From the NCBI GenBank assembly GCA_035235625.1, contig CP141143.1, positions 36,317,178 to 36,381,177 on the forward strand: a DNA stretch of 64,000 bases, in the 5' to 3' direction. Below the pieces are notes generated by a model. That model did not search any database and was not told the origin of the DNA. It saw only the letters and a program-made list of their open reading frames with translations. Source of the DNA: Saururus chinensis. Its lineage: Eukaryota; Streptophyta; Magnoliopsida; Piperales; Saururaceae. The translations under genes were made by a program, and so were the position numbers. Shown here one piece after another: positions 33,320 to 46,139 of the stretch (position 1 is its first letter; each line of letters starts with the position of its first letter).

Positions 33320-34160
33320 CAAATTGCGTCCTCGCAATTCACCCAAAAATACTCTTCAAATCATATCAAAATCAATACATATATTTAACAAAATCCAATA
33401 GTTAATCGGATAAGTAATCAAAAATAGAATTTGATAGATTATAATTTGATAAAACATACATAAATAGAATCTAATAGTTAAAATTGGATCGAACACTTGT
33501 AAACATAATGGTTAATAGGATAAAACTTTTCAAACAGAATCCGATTTAAAATTAGATAAATCATTATTTAGAATCTGAACATAAGAGAGCATATCATAGT
33601 TGGGCAAATCAATCAAAAAAAATCTAGAAACTTTTAGAATTTAAGTCATCTCATAGAGCATTCGCAATCAAAATCTGATAAATTAGGATTGGATAATTTA
33701 TTTTCAATAGAATCTGATTATTATTTTAAAATTAGATAAATCCAATTTCAGAATTTGAATAGAGCAGACATATAAGATGTCGTGATTCGAAACGGTGTTC
33801 CCCCTAATGCTCATGGGGCAACTAGAGTTTCAAAAGGATAGGAGCTTTCCCATGATGCCCCACACCTATATGTGCTTGCTATATTCCAATTATTTTCTCT
33901 GTGGGTATCCAAACATAATGTGATAATCCTAGATTTTATCCCAAAACTACCTAGAGAGTGCACTAAATATCCTAAGTTTCACCCCGAAACTACCCAGAGA
34001 GGTCACATAGTCAAAATATAATGCAACACATGCAAATCAATTCACAAATACAATATTTTTCTAGAAAACAAAGCTAATAAGCAGAACCAAGAAAAAATAG
34101 TATAGAAGACTTAACTTCTATATGTAGAGCATGGGTTTAGAGTTTAAAACCCCTACCATG
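33320..34160 (-). other. AT-rich internal region of the LARD-like element
   Basis: No coding potential seen. 33782-33990 is repeated at 36200-36380 (shared: GTGATAATCCTAG, AACTACCTAGAGAGT), so this block was present twice in the internal region. Confidence 0.5.
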
Positions 34161-34164
34161 TAGG

Positions 34165-36040
34165 TAGGGCTGGGAAAATCAACCCGGCCCATTTACCCTA
34201 CCTGAACCCGACCCGCCTAACCCTGCACCCAACTTGACTATAGTAGGGTCAAGGTGTGGGTTTAGGGTCTAGACCCATTTTGGATTTAGGGTCGGGTCAA
34301 ATCCGACTTGCACAACCTAGCCAACCCACTTTTACCCAACTACAGGTAGGGTTAGGAATATGCAACTAGAGAGGCGGATAACAAAGCTCGACAAGGGACA
34401 ATTTTTAGGAGATGGAAAATTGTAAAGTGTCATTGGCTGTTGAGGAGAGTAGTGCTAGGAGCAGCCATAGTATGAGGCGCCTCTAGGAGATTGACTTTGT
34501 AACAAGATTCACCACCTTAGTGCAAGCCTTCTCCTGCGATCGACTTCCATGATACAATAGACTTCTCATAGGAACCCTTGGTGCACTTCAAAAAATCCCA
34601 ATATGAACTTCAGAAGAAATCTATTGCCCATATACTGAATCGTTGAAAGACGAATCATTTTAAATGAAAACACTTTTTGAAGAAGAGAAACCTAAGAGAA
34701 GAATCAAGGAGAAGAGGTTCTTCTCTAAAGAGTAAGGGTGAGGGATGTTCTCTTTTCTCTAAGAACCATTAATCAAACGATTCAGAGAGAATATATGTGA
34801 AAAGGACGTTAAACGGATCACATTGACCCATTCCAAATTGGAAATCCTGATCGAAATGATCGATCGTGAACTCTCAGGTTAAAATAACAAAGGATAGAAA
34901 CAAGAGCTAATTGATCATTGAATAAAATCATCGATCATTTAATAAGACGATTGATTGTTTTAACTTACAGCCTTGGTACAATTTTTAACAATCATCATTC
35001 CAAGATCTATTTTTATAAATAATTTTTAAACACTTGCATCATATTCATTCCTAATATGACATCAGCCCATCTTTTGGAGCATTATAAGATTGGTTGCCTG
35101 TTCATTACTTCCCACAATGAGTGAAACCTATTTAAAAAATTGATCAACTTTAAGGGTGAAAGATGTGGTGGATACGGTTAAAAGTTTGTCACAAGCTCAG
35201 GTTTTAGACTTAGTTCTCTTTCTAAAAATGGAGAAATGAAAGAATAGAAATATAGAATAGATATGGTCCTCATTAGATTGTTGAGCATCTCTCTCTACAC
35301 TAATTTTCTTCCTATACGAAGCTATGATTTAAATGTTTCAACGATATATCCTCAGCTTCCACAAACTCCCTTGCAGCTGGAAGAGGATTTGGAGCAACTT
35401 AAAGCTCATGCTTATTGTGCAACCAATAAGTAAGTACTTCCATCTGAAGAGCAAGCTCCAAGCTTGTATTGCCTTGCTTTTTAGACATTTTTTAAAGTGT
35501 TAACTATAGATGGTAACTCACTTTTCAACTAAAAAAATGGCTCACCTATTACCAACAAGAAAGGGGACGAAGATCTCTCTTGCACGCATGTTGTAATGTT
35601 CACTTGGCACAACAGATAGAAAATGCACAAGCACTATGTAGGAAAAGAGTTTTTTCCATATTGCCTAGCAACCCTACTTTTTTTCCTCAAGTTTTTTTGT
35701 TAGACTTGTATTTTATACCTTCTCTTTGAAAAGGTCAAATACAAAAGAAATTTAAATACATTACAACATTAATTTATAATGTTTGGTTCTTTGGCTGATT
35801 TGTGGCTGACACATTTTTGTAGTAGCCGTCAACAAAGACCTTACAGGTGTAGTGTTGTCATTCTTCCATTCTGAGAGAAGGATAACAAAACAGACCTTCA
35901 ACATTTGTTTACTCAAGATCAGCCCACTTGGCTTTCGATAACTCACATACAAATTGAAGTAAGGTTAGGGTTTTGGATTTTTTACTCGATTTAAAAATAG
36001 GGTCGGGTCATGACCCGACCCGACCCTATTCCTAGGCCTA
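34165..36040. mobile_element. hAT-like insertion (degenerate)
   Basis: Ends TAGGGCTGGGAAAAT and, on the minus strand, TAGGCCTAGGAATAG (12 of 15 bases equal), followed by GGGTCGGGTC-rich subterminal motifs on both sides, as in plant hAT elements. The flanking octamers CATGTAGG and CTAGTAAG agree at five of eight, a possible decayed 8-base duplication. No transposase identified. Confidence 0.5.
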
Positions 36041-36459
36041 CTAGTAAGTTGAGCTAAAATCTAAAAGAATGCTAGGCAAAAATTCATAAAATAATTATAA
36101 ATTTTCATAAAATGGTTTGTAAAAAAATGAATTATTTATTAGCAATCTGATTCAAAAACATTTCCAGAAATATTTAGTTTGTCCAATGACGATAAAACCA
36201 GAGGCTGTAATACTGAATGGTGTTCTCCCCAATACTCAAGGGGTAATAGGAGGCTTGGAAGGATAGAAGCTTTCTCATGATACTCCACACTTATTTGTGC
36301 GCTCCGGATACCAATTAATATTCTTGGTGGGTATCCAGAATGTGATAATCCTAGCTTTAACCCCATAACTACCTAGAGAGTACACACACTCAAAGATAAC
36401 ATTGTTTTTCAAAACAAATTCAGATCAAACATTCCATATTATACAACTAGCAAAATTCA

Positions 36460-37345
36460 CTAACCCCTCATGTCCTATACCGCTGGCGTTTGATGGCTTC
36501 TCCTTAGTAATTCCACTTTCCTTCGAGACAACTTTACAATTTCAAAATCATTTTTCAAAATACATAGGATTTAAAATTAACTTTTATATCAAATCCACTA
36601 ACAAACTTGACATTAGAGCAGTCAACTAACACCTTGTGTCCCACACCATCGGCATTTAGTGGTTTCTCTTAGGGAATTCTACTATCTTTCAAAATAATTT
36701 TCAGAATACAGTGGATTTAAAAATTAACTTTTTTTCAAATACACTAGTAGACTTAACCTTAGATCGATCTACTAACACCGCGTGTCCCATACCATGGGTG
36801 TTTGATGGTTTCTCTTTAGGAGTTCCACTATCTTTCAAAATAGATTACTCAAAGTTAAAGCGAACTTTCAAAATGTAGAAATTTCAAAATCAAATCTTGT
36901 ATCGATATACCGACAAAATTTATTATAGAGCTATCCACTAACACCTCGCATCCCTTACTGCGGGTGTTTGGTGGTTTCTCTATCACCTTTCAAAACAAAT
37001 TCATTTTTTAAGCAAATAATTTTTTTAAAACAAACAATTCCAAATCGAATTTTATTTTCAACACACCGGCAGAATTAACCCTAGAGCTATCCAATAACAC
37101 CTCATATCCCATACCGTGGGTGTTTGGTGGTTTCTCCTAAGTGGTTCCACCATCTTTCAAAACATATCCATTTCTTAATCGAATGGACTTTTAAAAATAG
37201 AGAATTTGAAATCAAATTTATTTATTTATTATTAATTTTTAATATCTAGTAGAATTAACTGTAGAGTCATCCACTAACCCTCGTCTCCCATAGCACGGGT
37301 GTTTGGTAGTTACTCCTTGGTTGCTCCACCATCTTTCAAAACAGG
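36460..37345. repeat. Six degenerate tandem repeats of 145-180 bp
   Basis: Units begin ACTAACACC and contain GGGTGTTTG.TGGTTTCTCC and CCA.CATCTTTCAAAA; starts near 36464, 36625, 36769, 36937, 37090 and 37272. They lie in the internal region of the LARD-like element. Confidence 0.8.
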
Positions 37346-38267
37346 TTTCCCAAAAATTAGCTTTTCAATTTTCAAACCATTCAAAATCGAAGTCTATCAA
37401 AATATTTTTAGTACTCATAAAACGAATCTAGAACATACATTTTTGATAGATTCAAATTCAAAATAAGAATTTGTAAAATCAAAGTTCATATTAAATCTGA
37501 TGCCACATATGCAAAATGAAAGTTCAAATCATTCCCAATTCAAAATCAAAATTTACAAAATTGAGTCCGTCTTAAATCCAATCTAACACATGTAGGACGG
37601 AATTTTAAATCAAATCTGATACAACTTATTTAGAACATAATTTTCAAATAACTTTTGTTTAAAAATTGGAATATATAAAATCAGAGTTCGTCTTAAATCC
37701 GATGTCACACATACAAAATGGAAGGTTAAAATTTGGAGTTTGTATTTAATACGATATCACACATGCAGAATTCTTTGTTCAAAATTGGGGTTTGTATTAA
37801 ATCCGATGTCACACATATAGAATAGAAAGTTTAAATTCATAATTTGTATTAAATCCGATGTAACGCATTCATAATAGAAATTTCAATAATCTTCAATTTA
37901 ATATCAGAATTCGCAAAATCGGAGTTCATATAAAATATAATGCAACACAGCCAATTTTTTTTAGATTAATTCAAATTTAAAAAGTTTTAAACCTAATGCA
38001 ACAAATTTAGATAGAATTTTTATTTCAAAATCGAAATTTATAAAATTAGTGTTTGTATGCATAGTTAAAAAAAGTTCCAAATTAATTCATATACAAAATC
38101 AAAATTTGTATCGAACCTAATGCAACAAATTCAGAATAGAAATTTTAAATAATTACTAACTCAAAAGTGAAGTTCATAAAATCGGAGTTCATATCAAATC
38201 CAATACAACTGGGTATGAACAAAATTTTTAGAATACTTTTGATTTAAAATCAAAATTTGAATATAAT

Positions 38268-38268
<1 letters not shown>
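37346..38268 (-). other. AT-rich internal region with short dispersed repeats
   Basis: Repeated short phrases such as AAATCCGATG.CACACAT and TTCAAAATC at irregular spacing; no coding frame. Likely 5' leader-side filler of the element. Confidence 0.5.

Positions 38269-38269
<1 letters not shown>

Positions 38270-38321
<52 letters not shown>
38270..38321. repeat. (TA)n microsatellite
   Basis: About 26 uninterrupted TA units. Confidence 0.95.
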
Positions 38322-38323
<2 letters not shown>

Positions 38324-38354
38324 TAAAACATTTTCCTACCACAAACAAAGCAAA

Positions 38355-38366
38355 GCTCTGATATCA
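38355..38366 (-). other. Primer-binding site, initiator tRNA-Met type
   Basis: Minus strand TGATATCAGAGC, one mismatch from TGGTATCAGAGC, the standard plant initiator-Met primer site, two bases after the LTR end. Confirms minus-strand orientation. Confidence 0.75.
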
Positions 38367-38368
38367 TT

Positions 38369-40280
38369 TCTAACGCCCCGGCCAAAGAACTAACCCAGAT
38401 CGGGTGTTCAAAACACAAAGATGGGGTTATAAATTTGCAAACAAATCAGGAGCGGCAACATCTGTGTGCAAGAGCCATAACATTTCTCTACTCGCTACGG
38501 AGAGTTAGTGCTCCTACGCATGTAGGACATAATAAAACTATATTTTATTACTAATTGGATCGGGCCAACGCTGTCATGCCATTGGTTGCCTACATAAGTA
38601 TTGCATAACATCTATAATGTTATTCCAATACGATTGGAGCCGAAGGGAGTTCTACCTAACGGCTAATACATGGATTAGGCAATACAAAATCATAACATTA
38701 AATACATATATCCAAATATTTAATCGGAGTCATACGAAAATCAAACAAAAATCATGAGTCAAATGGAAGCTAACAAATCAATGAAAATTGACTTCTTGCT
38801 CTATCAAAGAGCAGAACAAAACACATAAGAGTAGAATGGATCATATCATATTAGATTATATCAAATCTTATCCGACCATATTAGATCAGATAGGAGCATA
38901 TTAGATCAAAATAGAACCATTCAAAGCATATCTAACTAGAGCAAGACAGATCTGAACACATCATATCAGAGCAAAGTATATATATCTTAATTAGCACATG
39001 TATTAATATAAATACTTATTAAGTTTAAAGGTTAAAAACACTTACTCCCCTAAGGCTTCTGGAAGTAGCAGGTTTAGAGTTGCTCATTCCTTTAGGGCAT
39101 TCTCCCCTTCAGGTCCGAGGACGGCAAGCGAAGTCTCCTTTTACTCCACAACTTTTCTCTCATTATGCCCAAAGGTGATGGACAAACACTCCCCTTTCCC
39201 AATGTTTTTCTTACTCTTTACACTCAAAGGCGACTAACAGACCCTCCTCTATCTCAGAGATGCATCACGCTTTGCATAGTTAAAGGGGCGGACAAAACTT
39301 CCCCTTACCCGAAGACACTTTTCACTTTTCGTGCCCATAGGTGGTGTACATAACCTCCCCTTACTCGGGGACACTTCTCACTTTCCACCCCTATAGGCAA
39401 TGGACAGAACCTTCCCTTACCCTGCCCTAAGGCGATAGACAAAACCTCTCCTTTCCTAAAAATGTTTCTCTCATTGCATAGCCCGTCAATGAAGGATAGA
39501 CTCTCCCCTTACTCTAGACCACTTCTCTCAATGCGGCCTGATGACAGAGGACAAAACCTAATCTCACTTGGGCTACATCTCTCTCTCTCTCCGCCCGAGG
39601 TCGTCAAACAAAGCCTCCTCCGCCCTAGGTCATTTCCCCTCTGTTGAGTTGCCAACACAAGGAGTGGATACATCCATTGTGTAGAGCACCCTCGAATTAA
39701 CTAAGAATGCCTCTTGAACGGGCAAATTTGGACTCATAATGGGCTAAAAAACTCCCCCAAAAAATCACATAATTTTCCTATTTATTGAGGAAAAACTCAT
39801 GAGCAAACAGTGCGTCTTGCTATGTGTTGCACAAACGGCTTGCATACTCATGAGCCCATGAAATGCGAAGCAGCTTGGGTGCTAGCCCATGCCGCATGGC
39901 TTGCAGACTAGCTAACTCTTGCCACTGGCGTCAACAATGATGCCAACAAAATTTTGTTCTTTTCCTAATTTTATTATTATTTTATTTAAATATTATTCCA
40001 ACTTCAAAATGTGATATCTTCCTACTTCGAAGTCGGAACAACATGCTTTTGGTACCAATAGACTTGTATTGATGATTCCTTCAAAATTTGACTATACATG
40101 GGTATGTATCCCACACTTTTTAAGTGGGTCCCACCCATGTGGCATGCTTCTCGAGGTTATAACTTTCACTCCCAACCTCCATTTTATGCGTTCTTTGATG
40201 TCTCATGTTATGTTACTTAGAGCACTACTCATATATGAGGATTTTATCTACTAAAACCCCCTAAAACTTATCCAAAATTT
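38369..40280 (-). repeat. 5' LTR of the LARD-like element, truncated
   Basis: Begins TCTAACGCCCCGG (plus-strand reading) and matches the left LTR from about 27910 to 33270. It lacks the last ~30 bases (the GGGGCATTATA end) because of the inverted junction at 40280. Confidence 0.75.
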
Positions 40281-40610
40281 AGAATTACCCCTAACCACCT
40301 CAGGTTAGACATGATCAAAAAACGGGAACAACCCATTTTTCAGTTATGCCTAACCCAAGGGGTTAGGGGTAATTCTTTAATTTTTGGTTAAGTGTTAGGG
40401 GGTTTTAAGGATAGAATCCTCGCATATTTGTAGAGCTCGTAGTAACTGGCGTAATGAAACGAAGAACACTCAAAATGGAGGTCAGGAGCAAAAGTTACGG
40501 TCTCAAGAAGCGAGCCGTATGGGTGGGACCCACATGAAAGGTGCAGGATAAGCTACCCATGTATGGTCAAATTTTAAAGGGCTTGTCAATACGAGTCGTA
40601 TTAATTTAAA
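40060..40610. repeat. Head-to-head inverted LTR fragment
   Basis: 40395-40610 is the reverse complement of 40060-40265 (about 210 bases, imperfect). The spacer is bounded by TTACCCCTAACC and GGTTAGGGGTAA. It looks like a rearrangement of the LTR end or part of an inverted second copy. The right arm ends where the CACTA relic begins. Confidence 0.75.
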
Positions 40611-40612
40611 AA

Positions 40613-42232
40613 ATACCGACATGAAAGGTTTACTGGTCGCTACTAGTGTTTTTTATTTAAAAAAATTAATTGAAAAGTGAATGTGGAGATGGAGAAGGGA
40701 GAGGAGAGAGAGAAGAGAGGAGAGAGAAAGAGGAGAGAGAGAAAGAGAGTGAAGGGAAGAGAGAGATAGAAAGAGGAAGAGATAGAGAGGAAGAGTGAGG
40801 GGGAGATAGAGAGAGAAGGACAGAGAGTGAGGGGAAAAAAGAGATAGAGAGAGAGAGGAGAGAGAGAGAGTGGAGAGAGGAGAGATAATTAAAATTATAA
40901 ATTATTTAAAAAAAATAAAAATAACTATTAGCAATGCATACTCGTATGCGTCGCTAGTAGTCCTGGCTAGTAGCGATGCATATAAATATGTGTCACTAAT
41001 ACCTTGTATATTCGCGACGCATTTACGTATGCGTCACTACTAACTGTGTAGTAGTGATGCATACGTTATACGTCGCAAATTCCCATACTAATAGTGACGC
41101 TCAGAACAAGCATCGCTAATAAGCTTTGTTTTTTTCAATATAAATGCTATTAGCGATGCCCGTATGAAGAGCGTCGCTAATAGCCTACACAGGCAAAATT
41201 TCGCCCATATATGACTTCCCCCACCCCCACCCCCTCCTCCCTTCTATTACCCCCTCTCTCCCCGGGTCCTCGACTCCAGCTTCCTCAGGTCATCGCCGTC
41301 CTCCAGTCCCCCACCCCCCTCCGGTCATTGCCGTCCTCTAGTCCCCCACCCCCTCCGGTCATCGTTTTCCTCCGATAATCACCTTCCTCCAATCATCACC
41401 GTCCTCCAGCTCTCCGCCATCCTCCAACTCCCCATCGTCCTTTGCCTAACCGCCATCCTCTGGTTCCCCACCCCTGTCATCCCTCCCGCTCCTCCCTCTC
41501 TCCCCGGCTCTGCCCCCCTCCTTCCCCTCTTCCTCTGATTTTCAGAGGAGGGGGGGAAGGAGGCAGAAGGAGCCAGGGAGAGATGGGGGAGTGGGAGGGA
41601 GGTGGGGGGCTGGAATATGGCCCCTTCACCCTTCCATGGTGGACCCACCGCCGGGGATTTATTTTTTTAAAAAAATTTGTCTTTAGCAATGCCTATAAGA
41701 TCATCACAAAAACATTTTTTTTTGTTTTTCAATGTAGTAGCAATGCTTTGAAAAGAGTCATTAATACACAAAATTTTTTATTATATATTATTATTAGCGG
41801 CACTTTGAATAAGTAATTTTTATATTTTTTTAAAAACTTTATTATATTAGCGACGCTTAACAAAATGTTGCTAATAAGGCTTATTAGTGACACTTATAAT
41901 TATGCGTCTCTAATAAGTTATTTTTAATATTTTTTAAAATATTTTTTATATTAGCGACGTATAGGATAACGCCACTAATAACTGATCATTAGCGATGCTT
42001 AGAATTATGTGTTGTTAGCGACGTATTTGTTTGCGTCGCTGAAGGAAAATTATTAGTAAAGCATAAATAAGTGTCGCTAATGTGAGACTATTAGTGACAC
42101 TTTGTGTTAAGTGTCACCATTATGCAATAGCGACTGGAGTTTTATTGACGTATTTAGAGACGCTTTGTAAGCATTGCTAATAATCATTAGTGATGCTTAA
42201 AAGTGTCGCTAATAGTCCTATTTGTTGAAGTG
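40613..42232 (-). mobile_element. CACTA-like element 2, left end truncated
   Basis: Right end TTTGTTGAAGTG (42221-42232), one change from the CACTA terminus, preceded by many TTAGCGACGC-type subterminal repeats (41690-42215). The core is C-rich (41218-41560), with AAAATTTCGCCC at 41194, more subterminal motifs (40920-41180) and a GA-rich tract (40680-40890). The order is the reverse of element 3, so it lies on the opposite strand. No CACTA terminus was found near 40613. Confidence 0.75.
40680..40890. repeat. GA-rich low-complexity tract
   Basis: GAGAGAGGA variants; reverse complement of the CT-rich tracts in CACTA elements 1 and 3. Confidence 0.85.
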
Positions 42233-42760
42233 TAAGAAAAGAAAAGAAGATACGAACAAGTAGATTGTAATGTTGTGTAATTGAGTTTTTATTTTTTGCA
42301 TTTTTTTAGTGATTATATGCACATAAAGAGAAAAAAATGGTAATGTTGCATTTTTTGTGCATATGTAACAAAAACTCATTTATCATAGTTTTCATATTTC
42401 TTAGTAACTATTGTCAGTTGTTCAAAGTGTAGTCATAACACTTGTTGAGGTATATTTACTAATATTTAATACTGAAAGCACTTAGTATGTGCGATACTTC
42501 AATCACTTTAGACTTCTATGTATTTATTTTTTTAGTTTGAGCTTAGATTCATGATTCACTTATTGCAATTCGAGCTTGAGCTAAGTTTTGGATTTTCAAT
42601 TTGAACCAAGCTCGAGCTAAAAATTTCAAGTTTCAAGCTTGTTTGAGAGCCAAGCTTCAATAGTTCGAGTTCAAGCCAAACAATCCTAATATTTGGTTCA
42701 ACGCGGCTCGTTAACACCCCTAAGGATGATGCTCTCACATAGATACATTCTCAAGTTGAT
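42233..42760. mobile_element. hAT-like terminal fragment
   Basis: About 42530-42722 has repeated GAGCTTGAGC/AAGCTCGAGC motifs and ends CGGCTCGTTAACACCCCTA, a common plant hAT terminus (reverse complement TAGGGGTGTTAACGAGCCG). The other end was not found. 42233-42530 is plain AT-rich sequence. Confidence 0.45.
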
Positions 42761-42918
42761 ATTTGCTAGACATGCCTAGCTTGAGTAGGTTTCATGACCA
42801 TAGCCCCATGACTAGCTTACATGGGGCTCCGAATATAGTACACACAACTTACCCTATATGTACCAGATTGAGAGGCCTATGTGGTCTCACAGTCAAAGGG
42901 CTAGTCCAAAAAACTTTT

Positions 42919-45150
42919 TGTTATGCCCCAATACACCCCACCCTCGACCAAAACCGGGCCCAAGGAGGAAGCAGTACGCGGTGTGACGAAGTGAAGTAGA
43001 AATGTGAAAGACCGCATGCATTCTCAATCTAAACATGCATCACATATCCATTCTCTAAACCTATGCATCATGAGATAATCACATTCCATGTACATATCCA
43101 TGCCACCTGTGCATCATGATATCAATCACAATCCATAAACTTATTCAAGTCGCTTGTGCATTATAGGCTCATTCATAGTTTATAGCACATATACTCAACA
43201 TTTATAATCATATGGAACTCAACATAGTATTCACATCCTGCATGAATCAAGTATCAATATTCATATTCTACATAATCATGTCCCAATATCCACATTTACC
43301 CTGTATAAAAAAGTGTATCAAACACATCTCATCCTGCATGTTTAAACATCATCATTCCATATGCACCATATGTAACATAAACATCATTATCCCTACACAA
43401 CCTGTGTAAATGAGCAGTTTATATCATACACATGCATAAATCAACCGGTGAATATCTCACAATTGAGAAAATAACCATACTTAATCGGCTGAAGCATAAG
43501 TAGACCTGTCTAGCCTGGACAATCCCTAACAAAGAAGGTCCGAATTCCTAAAAGGAGACTAGAGTAGTTTTGGTAAGTTTTCTAACAGGGAAAATACCCC
43601 CTGGTAATATGGTGTTCGTAAACAAACCAACCTAGATTCTCAAGTCCATAATACACAACAGTTTAACTCATTATAGCATTCTGCTTTTCTCACCTAGTGA
43701 AGAACCATCCATAAGAGATGAAAGTCTGTTGGACGAAAAACCCCATCCACAAAGGACATAAAACTGATTCAATAAACCTCTAAGCAGCTAATTTGGAAAA
43801 CAACAACATCCAATTGTATTCAATCGATTAATCATAGCTAATCACAATTAATCTTCGCTTATAAGTCATTCATAAGATGTATGTAGCATGATACATACGT
43901 GAGCAAATTGTAAATGAGTATAGATATAAGTAAACATACTCTAATCAATCTATATGTGCAAGAAACATGGTCTATTTATGACAAATAAAATCATATAAGC
44001 ATAAGCAAGAATGTACATGCATAATAGTGTTCATACTTAAACTAAAACATGTAGAACATGAATCACCTATAATCAATATGACATGTGTTCAAACATATAT
44101 AATTTATTATGGTTATGACCCACTAGAATTATGAAGTAATAACGAAGAAATCATCAAAATATGGATTTAAAACAAATAGAATAGCATCCTAAACTAGACA
44201 AGTAAAGTAATAATTATGCTTAAGCTAAATCATAATTCAAAGAAGGTTCACATACAATTACAGTGATATTTATAGGTAATCATAACTCATCATAGTCATG
44301 AAAAATTTGAAATCATGAGAAGAGAGCTAGAAATGACCAAAAATTCATAAAAAATGGCCTATTTTACAAAATTGTAGTATAGCCATTCAAATGCCCTAGT
44401 AGGCCATTAGAACGCTTTGATCGACTTCGTAGGCTGTTCGAATGTCTTACCGTTCATTCGACTAGGTAGGCCGTTCAAATGGACTGAACAATTTGTTTCT
44501 GGTTCGTCTTCAACTTTCCGAAATTGAAACCGAAAATATTTTAAAATTTTATATAAATTCAAAAATTACCATAGAACATTATATAATTAAAATCTAAGCT
44601 TAAAACATGATTGATCTAATCATTTTTATGCTTAATCATAAGAAAATAACCATAGATTGTACGTTTTTAACAAATCATTATTAAACCTCAAAATAAAATA
44701 AGAACTTAAATAAACCTAAAATCATGTATTCTGATGAAGAAAACTACTCAAAGTAAAAATCTCTTACTTCTAACAAGCCTTTGAATCCACAAAAGTGCTT
44801 CAATCTTCAAGAAATCCTACCCACACGACCTTAGGTCCTGTGGTAGGGTTTGCTCATATAATACTTATAAAATTGGTAAAAATTGAATAAATCCAACTTA
44901 ACATTAATACTTATAAAAGTAAAATTAATCTTAATAAAGTCATCATTAATTTATAGCCCTAATATCAAATTAAACTGACAAATAAGCAAAACCACACAAA
45001 TTTATATAATTAAAATTAAATAAAATTAAATATCTTACACTTTTAGCTATTTTTCCTTGAGATGGCGGCTATCGCATGGTGTTGATTGTTCTCCAACGTG
45101 ATGGCACTATTCTTTGGCCACCCAGTTGCCTATCACGCCAGCCCGTGACA
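42919..45150. mobile_element. Possible solo LTR upstream of the CRK gene
   Basis: Starts TGTTATGCCCCAATAC and ends CAGCCCGTGACA, ends similar in style to the other large LTRs here. Noncoding. The flanks (CTTTT and TCTTA) do not form a clean duplication, so the limits are tentative. It would lie 170 bases before the CRK start codon. Confidence 0.35.
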
Positions 45151-45318
45151 TCTTACTTGTAGCTTAGTCATTATTGACTTGGAAGTCTTCCCACGCCGTT
45201 TGTTCCTCTTTCTTCGTAATACTCTGTTTCAGAGCACATCAATCTCGAATTTCATAGTTCTCATCATCGCCTTCAAGCATCAACATCTCCTTTTCTGAAG
45301 CTTTTCTTCAAAAAATTC

Positions 45319-46139
45319 ATGGATAGAATACCCCTTATTATATACATCTCTTGCTCACTCCTGATTTCCTTGAGCCATTGTGATGAGGCTCCGTACTTTT
45401 ACGACTGTCCCAAACAAAGCTCCCAAGCAAGTAAAACTTTTAGCCGCAACCTGGTTTATCTTCTCTCCAGTTTGTCATTCAGAGCTTCCGCTTCATCCAC
45501 ACGCTTCTACAACGATTCTGTTGGCAAAGGGTCGGACCGGGTTTATGCCCTTGCCATGTGCCCAAGGAATATTTCCATGGCCGGATGTTCTAACTGCTTG
45601 GGTGGCCTAAATTTCATCGCTCTAAACTTTTGCTCTAGCAGGAGACGTGGATTGGCTTGGCACCCACTGTGCTTCATTCACTTTGAAGATACAAACTTTT
45701 TTGGGGTTGTGGATACCAGTGAGTACAATTACACTAGTACCTCTGAACCGGATGTCATATCTGAGAAAGACCAGTTTGAGCTGATTTCTGATCTTGTTGA
45801 GACATCTCCAACTGACCAGTCACGGTACGCAATAAGGGAAGCAAAGATAGACGGAAGCAATGATACTAAGTTGGGAGTAGCCCAATGTACTGCAGATCTT
45901 AGTGTTGGCGACTGTCTTAGTTGCTTAAAGCAACTGAAGAATAATTATGAACATGTTTGGGGCGGGGAGAGCAGCTGGTATGTTCTTAACACCTAGCTGT
46001 TATATTTTGTACGATTATCGGAGTTTCCTTGAATCCCTCACATCGTTGGTAGAAGGCAAAACTATGTCCCAAAAACAGCGAATTGAAAGGCCAAAGAGCA
46101 TTTCATCCTTCCCTGCCAATACGCCCACTCGAAATGCAG
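45319..46139 (+). pseudogene. CRK exon 1: signal peptide and two DUF26 domains
   Basis: ATG at 45319 is followed by a hydrophobic leader (IPLIIYISCSLLISLSHC) ending near Cys21. The first DUF26 runs about residues 26-125 and the second from about 150. The main frame stops at TAG 45994-45996, while the rest of the second domain (LTPSCYILYDYRSF) reads in the frame opened at 45947 up to a GT donor at 46140. The phase at that donor fits exon 2 exactly, which supports a frameshift rather than a shorter secreted protein. Confidence 0.85.

Larger units (their letters stand above)
27905..40280 (-). mobile_element. Large LTR element with little coding capacity (LARD-like), minus strand
   Basis: Read on the minus strand: 5' LTR (40280 to 38369), initiator-tRNA-Met-like primer site (38366 to 38355), about 5 kb of AT-rich internal DNA (38354 to 33320), polypurine tract (33319 to 33305), 3' LTR (33304 to about 27905). 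The LTRs share an extended match including TTATTACTAATT and the 65-70-base CCTCCCCTTACC repeats. No gag, reverse transcriptase or integrase could be recognised, so it looks like a large retrotransposon derivative. Both LTRs are modified: the left by a nested solo LTR, the right by truncation and an inverted duplication. Confidence 0.7.

Noticed and set aside
40613..40700. Left CACTA terminus of element 2
   Set aside because: Only CTACTAGTG is present; no CACTACAACAAA, so the end is treated as lost.
45319..45996. A short secreted DUF26 protein instead of a CRK
   Set aside because: The downstream frame completes the second DUF26 and splices in phase to membrane and kinase exons, so a damaged CRK explains the data better.
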